From: UBA3855 sp964472035
GTDB lineage: Bacteria > Bacillota > Clostridia > Oscillospirales > Ruminococcaceae
NCBI GenBank assembly: GCA_964472035.1
Contig: CAYYIT010000002.1
Span: 1-64,000 of the forward strand
Direction of reading: 5' to 3'
Length of the DNA: 64,000 nucleotides
The notes beneath the pieces are model-generated. The model was not told the DNA's origin. It made no database searches and saw nothing but the letters and a program-made list of their open reading frames with translations. Made by a program: the position numbers and the translations under genes. Position 1 is the first letter of the stretch. Every line of letters begins with the position of its first letter. Of this stretch, positions 58,907 through 64,000 are shown piece after piece.

Positions 58907-59596
58907 ATGAACAAAGCATTAGTGCTCGCAAGCGGCGGTGTGGACTCAACTACCTGTCTTGCCCTTGCGGTGAAGGAATATGGTGCGGAAAATGTCGTTG
59001 CACTGGCCATGTACTACGGTCAGAAGCATAACAAGGAGCTGGAAGCAGCGCGGGCCGTTGCCGCACATTACGGTGTTGCATACAAGGAACTCGATCTGTC
59101 CCTGATCTTCGCGGATTCCAAGTGTTCGCTCCTCTCCCATTCGGATGAGGAGATCCCCACGGAATCCTACGCAGACCAGCTTGCCCGGACGGACGGCAAG
59201 CCCGTCTCTACCTATGTGCCGTTCCGGAACGGTCTGTTCCTTTCCTGTGCAGCAAGCATTGCACTTTCGAACGACTGCACCGAGATCTACTACGGCGCCC
59301 ACAGCGATGACGCAGCAGGCTCTGCTTATCCGGACTGCAGCGAGACCTTCAATATGGCAATGTCCGCAGCAATTTTTGAGGGCAGCGGCCAGAGCCTTCG
59401 TGTCCATGCACCCCTTGTCAGCCTGACAAAGGCAGAGGTCGTGAAGATGGGGCTGGAGCTGGATGTACCCTACCACCTCACATGGAGCTGCTACGAGGGT
59501 AAGGACACCCCTTGCGGAAAATGCGGCACCTGTATCGACCGTGCCAAGGCGTTTGCGGAAAACGGAATGGAAGACCCCGCACTGAAAGGAGAATAA
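58907..59596 (+). CDS. queC: 7-cyano-7-deazaguanine synthase QueC
   Basis: A 229-residue QueC, ATP-dependent conversion of the carboxylate to the nitrile preQ0. The PP-loop SGGVDSTTCLA is at about 10-20; the zinc cysteines are in CYEGKDTPCGKCGTC near 195. CACGGAGG before the ATG. queF follows after one base. Confidence 0.96.
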   Translation: MNKALVLASGGVDSTTCLALAVKEYGAENVVALAMYYGQKHNKELEAARAVAAHYGVAYKELDLSLIFADSKCSLLSHSDEEIPTESYADQLARTDGKPVSTYVPFRNGLFLSCAASIALSNDCTEIYYGAHSDDAAGSAYPDCSETFNMAMSAAIFEGSGQSLRVHAPLVSLTKAEVVKMGLELDVPYHLTWSCYEGKDTPCGKCGTCIDRAKAFAENGMEDPALKGE

Positions 59597-59597
59597 C

Positions 59598-60092
59598 ATG
59601 AGCAGAAACAGAGAAGAAATGCAGGACATCACCCTGCTCGGCAATCAGAATGTGAAGTATGCGCAGGACTACGCCCCCGAGGTGCTGGAGACCTTCGACA
59701 ACAAGCATCCCGGCCGTGACTATTTTGTCAAGTTCAACTGCCCGGAATTCACAAGCCTTTGCCCCATCACCGGTCAGCCGGATTTTGCAACGATCTACAT
59801 TTCCTATGTGCCGGATATCAAGATGGTCGAGAGCAAATCCCTCAAGCTCTATCTCTTCAGCTTCCGCAATCACGGCGATTTCCATGAGGACTGCGTGAAC
59901 ATCATTATGAATGATCTCATCAAGCTGATGGATCCGAAATACATCGAGGTATGGGGAAAATTCCTTCCACGCGGCGGCATTTCCATCGATCCCTACTGCA
60001 ACTATGGCAAGCCCGGAACCCCCTGGGAACAGGTGGCTTTTGACAGACTTTCTAAGCATGATCTGTACCCGGAGATGGTGAATAACCGATAA
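59598..60092 (+). CDS. queF: NADPH-dependent preQ0 reductase QueF
   Basis: A 164-residue, short-form (YkvM-type) QueF that reduces preQ0 to preQ1, the riboswitch ligand. The nucleophile is Cys55 in SLCPITGQPDFATI, with Asp62 as proton donor, the same numbering as in Bacillus QueF. ESKSLKLYLFSFRNHGDFHEDCVN is the QueF signature. Last gene of the operon; convergent with the flippase gene after nine bases, with no obvious terminator between. Confidence 0.97.
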   Translation: MSRNREEMQDITLLGNQNVKYAQDYAPEVLETFDNKHPGRDYFVKFNCPEFTSLCPITGQPDFATIYISYVPDIKMVESKSLKLYLFSFRNHGDFHEDCVNIIMNDLIKLMDPKYIEVWGKFLPRGGISIDPYCNYGKPGTPWEQVAFDRLSKHDLYPEMVNNR

Positions 60093-60101
60093 AGCATCGG
60101 A

Positions 60102-61625
60102 TCATCGGAGAACAGTGGGATTTTTACTTCGGGTGGCGGTCGAAGGTACGGCGATCATCATAAGCCCTCTGTATATGAGAAGATACAGTCCTCCCAGAAG
60201 AGAAGCATATGCGATGATCGTGATAAGATTCCCGTGAGGCGGGATGCCGGTCACTGCAAAAAACAGCTTCAGGATTTCATTCGAAAAGAATGCCGCACCG
60301 ATGGGAAGTCCCACTGCACACCACCAATTCGGACGAATGTCGGTTTTCCGGATCACCATCACGAGCCGCGCGAGATTGCCGCAGACATTGCTTGCGTAAT
60401 ATGAGAGGATAATGCCGTAGAATCCCATCAAAGGCACACAGATCAGTACTGCGGAGATACGGATGATATATTCTGCAAGGTAATTCAGTGAGGAGAATGC
60501 CTGCGCACCAAGTCCCTTGATGATGCTCTCAAGAACGATCTCCAGATAGATGAACGGTACAACGGGCGCAAGGAGCATGATCATTTTACCGCCGATCGCA
60601 CCGCCGCCAAGCAGCTGTCCGAGGTCATGCCCGAACAGAAGGAGAACCGCCATGACATAAACCGCAAACAGGATCGTCTGTGAGAGGATCGTCTCCGAAA
60701 GACTGGTAATGCGGATTTTGTTGCATGCAGCCGCCTCTCTGGCAGTTTCTGTCACAAGAATACCCGACAGTGCGCAGAGGACTGTCGAAGGGAAGAAGAG
60801 CGTCGGAATGACGATGGCCTCGAAGATACCGAACTGACTGAGTGCCTCGCCCGTGGAATTACCGGCCTGCCGAAGCGTCAGCGGCACGAGCGCGTCATTT
60901 GCCGAGCTGAGGACGGAGGTCAGCGCACTGCCGAACATCACCGGAACCGCAAGCTTCACATATCGCCGCAGGGAGATCGATGCCGTTCCGGTACCGGAAG
61001 TCCGGTGGGTGCGGAATTTCCACAGCAGAAAGAGCAGTGTCATGAGTGATCCGCCGATCGTGCACAGTGCCGTCATCAGGCAGATCGCACGATTGCTGAC
61101 GGGCGTAATGAGATGGACGATGCCGGCCATGAGTGCGCATCGCGCAAGAAAACCGATCGCATCGGAGGCAGCGCAGATGCCCGCATGACAGGAGGCATTG
61201 AAATAACCGCGCATGCAGGCCGTCAGGGACAGCAGCGGAAGGGAGAGTGCCATGAGCCGGATGGGTGCAGAAAGCGCCTCATTCCCGAAAAAATAGCCGC
61301 TGCAAAGGGGGGCAAACAGAACGATCAGCAGGGCGACAACCGCACTCAGCGCAAGGCTGACACTAATACAGTAGCGAAGCACTCTGCCGGGATTTCCGGA
61401 GGGTTTCCCCAGCTCCTCAGAGACAAAGCGGCTGACGCACAGAAAGGCATTGCCGCCTGCCATTACGGAGGCAAGGCCGAAGAAGGAGCCGGTCAGCGAC
61501 AGAATGCCGATGGCCTCCGTGCCGAGGACACCGGTCATCCACGCATTGAGCAGGAGGCCGATGCCATCAAGGATCATCTGAATGACTGTAAGGAGCAGCG
61601 TGTCCCGTGCAATATTTCTCTGCAT
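60102..61625 (-). CDS. MATE/MOP-superfamily membrane flippase
   Basis: A 507-residue membrane protein with about 12-14 helices of the MOP superfamily. It could be a multidrug (MATE) exporter or a polysaccharide/lipid flippase of the Wzx/SpoVB type; charged loops such as RRYVKLAVPVMFGSALTSVLSSAND lean to MATE/SpoVB. No substrate can be read. GGAGGT stands before the ATG at 61625. It follows a terminator and has no partner gene on its strand. Confidence 0.8.
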   Translation of the reverse strand: MQRNIARDTLLLTVIQMILDGIGLLLNAWMTGVLGTEAIGILSLTGSFFGLASVMAGGNAFLCVSRFVSEELGKPSGNPGRVLRYCISVSLALSAVVALLIVLFAPLCSGYFFGNEALSAPIRLMALSLPLLSLTACMRGYFNASCHAGICAASDAIGFLARCALMAGIVHLITPVSNRAICLMTALCTIGGSLMTLLFLLWKFRTHRTSGTGTASISLRRYVKLAVPVMFGSALTSVLSSANDALVPLTLRQAGNSTGEALSQFGIFEAIVIPTLFFPSTVLCALSGILVTETAREAAACNKIRITSLSETILSQTILFAVYVMAVLLLFGHDLGQLLGGGAIGGKMIMLLAPVVPFIYLEIVLESIIKGLGAQAFSSLNYLAEYIIRISAVLICVPLMGFYGIILSYYASNVCGNLARLVMVIRKTDIRPNWWCAVGLPIGAAFFSNEILKLFFAVTGIPPHGNLITIIAYASLLGGLYLLIYRGLMMIAVPSTATRSKNPTVLR

Positions 61626-61643
61626 AAGCGACCTCCGAAACAA

Positions 61644-61674
61644 AAAATGGCAGTACGGGTTGTACTGCCATTTT
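61644..61674 (-). terminator. Terminator of the DUF3592-like gene
   Basis: Perfect stem AAAATGGCAGTAC and complement with a 5-base loop, between the DUF3592-like gene and the flippase gene; it has A/T tracts on both sides. Confidence 0.8.
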
Positions 61675-61700
61675 ATGCGCTGTGCGCAATGTTTATGATT

Positions 61701-62345
61701 TCAAAGAATCCCTTCCGTTCTACCCATCAGATAGAACAGCGCCATAATGCCGACGATCAAAAGCACGATGAAGATCAGCAAATCCATCAGCAGCTTTGTC
61801 AGAGGACTTTGTTTCTTCGGTTCCCGATGCGCCTTCGGGTCGGCAAAGCGTGCACGCTCCACATAGAGCGCCGGACAGAGTAGCAGGTTTAGGAGGTTCC
61901 ATCGGCGGTCGGTAAGATCAAGATCCTCCGTTGTCCGGTTAATTTGTTCGAGCTGAGAACGCGTTGTCTCATCCAGACGAAGCTGTACGCGTTCATCCGG
62001 CAGAAGGGATTGGTAGCCCCGCCCCTTTCGCAGGTGGGTACGGCTGATGATAGAGAGCTCTGCAGTTTCCGCCGATGCCGCTTCGCTGTTGCAGGTGAGC
62101 AGCTGCACTGTCTCCGTTTCGCCATTCGAGTCTGTGTACTCGATGGTCAGGCGGTGGCGGACAAAATCGACCGTCCTGCCGATCTCCTCGGCTTTGAGGA
62201 TAGCGCCTGTGACAATCTCACAATGTCTGCGTCGCCAGAGGAAATTGCGCAGCTTCCAGAGCCCGAAGAGACAGAGCAGGATGACGGTGATGAGCATCGT
62301 GAATTCTGGATGTCTGCCGCGAATGCGAAAAAGCATGGAAAGCAT
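61701..62345 (-). CDS. DUF3592-like membrane protein
   Basis: A 214-residue protein with an N-terminal membrane helix (about 15-33) and a C-terminal one (about 185-207). Between them is a DUF3592-like beta domain (TGAILKAEEIGRTVDFVRHRLTIEYTDSNGE) and a polar stretch. Function unknown. AAGGAGGG eight bases before the ATG at 62345. Assignment to DUF3592 is by pattern and not certain. Confidence 0.65.
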   Translation of the reverse strand: MLSMLFRIRGRHPEFTMLITVILLCLFGLWKLRNFLWRRRHCEIVTGAILKAEEIGRTVDFVRHRLTIEYTDSNGETETVQLLTCNSEAASAETAELSIISRTHLRKGRGYQSLLPDERVQLRLDETTRSQLEQINRTTEDLDLTDRRWNLLNLLLCPALYVERARFADPKAHREPKKQSPLTKLLMDLLIFIVLLIVGIMALFYLMGRTEGIL

Positions 62346-62386
62346 GGGGATCCCTCCTTGTGTAATGGACAATGATGCAGAACTTA

Positions 62387-62421
62387 GCAATGCCCCCTTG
62401 CCATAGGCTTGGGGGCATTGC
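62387..62421. repeat. Strong hairpin between fucI and the DUF3592-like gene
   Basis: Perfect 11-bp stem GCAATGCCCCC and complement with a 13-base loop but no T tract on either side, so it is a processing or stability hairpin rather than a normal terminator. A further GC palindrome (62463-62479) sits right behind the fucI stop. Confidence 0.6.
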
Positions 62422-62478
62422 GGTCAAACGATTCGGTGTTCATTCTTCTGCAAAAGCTCACCAGCGCGGGTCCCGCGC

Positions 62479-64000
62479 TTATTTATACAACGGTCCATAC
62501 GCCTCACAAGCACGATAATCCGCGCCCTCCAGCTCCTTCGTGCCGAAAGCGGACCATGCGTGCGGACGGTAGATATCCTCGTCGGGAACATTATGCATGG
62601 AAACCGGAATGCGCAGCATGGAAGCCAGTGTGATCAGATCCTTGCCGATATGACCGTAGCTCAGGGAACCGTGGTTTGCGCCCCAGTTTGCCATTACGCT
62701 GTAGACATCCTTGAATGCATCCTTGCCCGTCAGACGCGGAACAAACCATGTTGTCGGCCATGTCGGGTCGGTACGCTTGTCGAGTACCTCGTGTACGCCG
62801 TCCGGAAGTACGGTCGTCCATCCCTCTGCGATCTGCAGCACCGGCTGTGTGCCGTTGATGATGTTCACACGCATCATGGTCACCGGCATCTCTGCCTGTG
62901 TACGGAAGTGCGAGGAGAAGCCGCCGCCTCTGAAATAACCGAGGTTTGCCGGACACCAGTCCACCTTATCAGTGATCGCATCGATGTCCTCCTGTGTCAT
63001 ATCCCACCACTTCTTCATCACCGCATTGCCGTTTTCGTCCTTTGCCATACCGGTCGCATCAAGTGCAGCGGAGCCGGAATTGATCAGATGGATGAAGCCG
63101 TTTTCAGCAAGACCCGTGGGCTTGACGCCGCTCACGCGTTCCACAGCCTCCGGACTCCAGTAGGTACGCACGTCCGCAAAGACGGATGCGGTATTTGTCA
63201 GCAGATGGCCGAAGAGCATTGCGGTGCCGTTGAGACCGTCGTTCTCCGTCGCGAGGATCGTCGGCTGCTTCTTGCCGTTCCAGTCGAAGGTGGAGTTGAG
63301 GATCGCCTCGGAGAAATCGCCGTTCGGCAGCCAGTCCGTCCACTGTCTCTGCCCCTGGAAGCCGCCCATGATGCCGTTTCTGCCGCGGCTCTCTTCCAGC
63401 CAGTTCATATCTGCCAGTACCGGATTGCCCAGCAGGATGTCCCTGAGAACGAGTGTCATCTTCACGCAGAATTCCCAGTTCTCCTCCTGATGCTCAGCAG
63501 GAAGAGGATTCTCGTTCACATCGAAGCCCATCGGGCAGTTGTCCATCGTCCACTTGTAAGCCTTTTCAAATTCAGCATGGTCGTAGATTTCCAGATTGAT
63601 GCGGCGCAGCACCTCGGACATATCCACCCATTCTGCGCGGATGCCCAGATAGTTCTGGAAGAAATCGCTGTTGCAGTAGGAGCCGGCGATGCCCATGGAA
63701 ACGCCGCCGATGTTCACATATGCCTTGTTGCGCATCAGTCCAACCGCAACGGCACATCTTGCAAAGCGCAGGAGCTTTTCACGCACATCGTCCGGAATAC
63801 TGGTGTCATCCTTGTCCTGCACGTCGTGACCGTAGATCGCAAATGCCGGCAGTCCTCTCTGTGCATGCGCAGCCATGCAGGCAGCCAGATACACCGCGCC
63901 GGGACGCTCCGTGCCGTTGAAGCCCCATACTGCCTTGATGGTCAGGGGATTGAGATCCATTGTTTCGCTGCCGTAGCACCAGCAGGGAGTAACGGAAAGG
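62479..64000 (-). CDS. fucI: L-fucose isomerase, 5' end beyond the window
   Basis: L-fucose isomerase, interconverting L-fucose and L-fuculose. The frame is open to the right edge: in-frame codons before the first visible ATG read SVTPCWCYGSET, which belongs to FucI, so the true start is outside. About 507 residues of some 590 are present. Metal-site pieces are visible: SEAILNSTFDWNG (Glu), ATENDGLNG (Asp) and SYGHIGKDLITLASMLRIPV (His). Neighbouring fuc genes would lie outside. It signals use of host or plant fucosides; the matching kinase and aldolase are not in this window. Confidence 0.95.
   Translation of the reverse strand, partial: LSVTPCWCYGSETMDLNPLTIKAVWGFNGTERPGAVYLAACMAAHAQRGLPAFAIYGHDVQDKDDTSIPDDVREKLLRFARCAVAVGLMRNKAYVNIGGVSMGIAGSYCNSDFFQNYLGIRAEWVDMSEVLRRINLEIYDHAEFEKAYKWTMDNCPMGFDVNENPLPAEHQEENWEFCVKMTLVLRDILLGNPVLADMNWLEESRGRNGIMGGFQGQRQWTDWLPNGDFSEAILNSTFDWNGKKQPTILATENDGLNGTAMLFGHLLTNTASVFADVRTYWSPEAVERVSGVKPTGLAENGFIHLINSGSAALDATGMAKDENGNAVMKKWWDMTQEDIDAITDKVDWCPANLGYFRGGGFSSHFRTQAEMPVTMMRVNIINGTQPVLQIAEGWTTVLPDGVHEVLDKRTDPTWPTTWFVPRLTGKDAFKDVYSVMANWGANHGSLSYGHIGKDLITLASMLRIPVSMHNVPDEDIYRPHAWSAFGTKELEGADYRACEAYGPLYK

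Noticed and set aside
1..64000. tRNA, rRNA, CRISPR, insertion sequence or prophage
   Set aside because: I looked for tRNA cloverleaf ends, repeated spacers, transposase or integrase motifs and terminal repeats and saw none; a tRNA scan could still reveal something I missed.

Overview
The window looks like chromosomal DNA of a fibre-degrading Ruminococcus-type bacterium (Oscillospiraceae, Bacillota). The reasons are: a type I dockerin on a secreted xylanase; a multidomain GH9 cellulase; Gram-positive gene orders such as rnc/smc/ftsY, infC-rpmI-rplT and yqeK-LCP-rsfS-leuS; Bacillota-only families (MutS2, YqzL, YqeK, YqeG, DUF951, CD1247-type and DUF6472 proteins); strong Shine-Dalgarno sites; and many sigma-A promoters with exactly 17 bp spacing. 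The base composition is GC-rich for the genus, which would suit a R. champanellensis-like species; that species guess is an inference. I saw no insertion sequence, prophage, CRISPR array, rRNA or tRNA gene.

Layout. 1-5141 (minus strand): a sugar-sensor/diguanylate-cyclase gene directly followed by a membrane-anchored GH9 cellulase. 5203-11052 (minus): phoH-ybeY-era-yqzL-recO-mutS2, including a 48-codon yqzL that is easily missed. 11176-12605 (plus): leader-controlled infC-rpmI-rplT, with infC apparently starting at AUA. 12651-32240 (plus): a long housekeeping run of rRNA methyltransferase, dprA, topA, trmFO, plsX, rnc, a radical SAM protein, smc, ftsY, rdgB, yhbY, nadD, yqeK, LCP, rsfS, two small membrane proteins and leuS. 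32269-36475 (plus): rpsU, yqeG, aroQ, M24 peptidase, efp, a zinc-ribbon protein and a flavin reductase-like protein. 36474-39758 (minus): DUF6472, a lipoprotein and an ABC-F ATPase, the last divergent from a pyridoxal kinase-like gene (39776-40730).

40801-45893 (plus) is the most intriguing block: MBOAT O-acyltransferase, DHHW protein, FkbH-like HAD protein and acyl carrier protein in one tight operon. It has the logic of the dlt (D-alanylation) system, but with an FkbH-type loader in place of the DltA adenylation enzyme. It may therefore put a glyceryl- or lactyl-type acid on a surface polymer.

45896-51504 (minus): DUF951, prfA, tsaC, coaE, M18 aminopeptidase, two small unknown proteins and xth. 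51621-53138 (plus): an unknown protein and an S1-domain protein. 53140-53548 (minus): thioredoxin. 53617-57064 (plus): a CBM22-CBM22-GH10-CBM9-dockerin xylanase. 57083-60092 (plus): a preQ1 riboswitch-like leader with terminator, controlling queD-queE-folE-queC-queF, which gives a complete route from GTP to preQ1. 60102-64000 (minus): a MATE/MOP-type flippase, a DUF3592-like membrane protein and L-fucose isomerase cut by the right edge.

The themes are core RNA/DNA/translation housekeeping interspersed with plant-polysaccharide degradation (GH9, GH10, fucose use, a possible carbohydrate-binding lipoprotein) and cell-surface modification.
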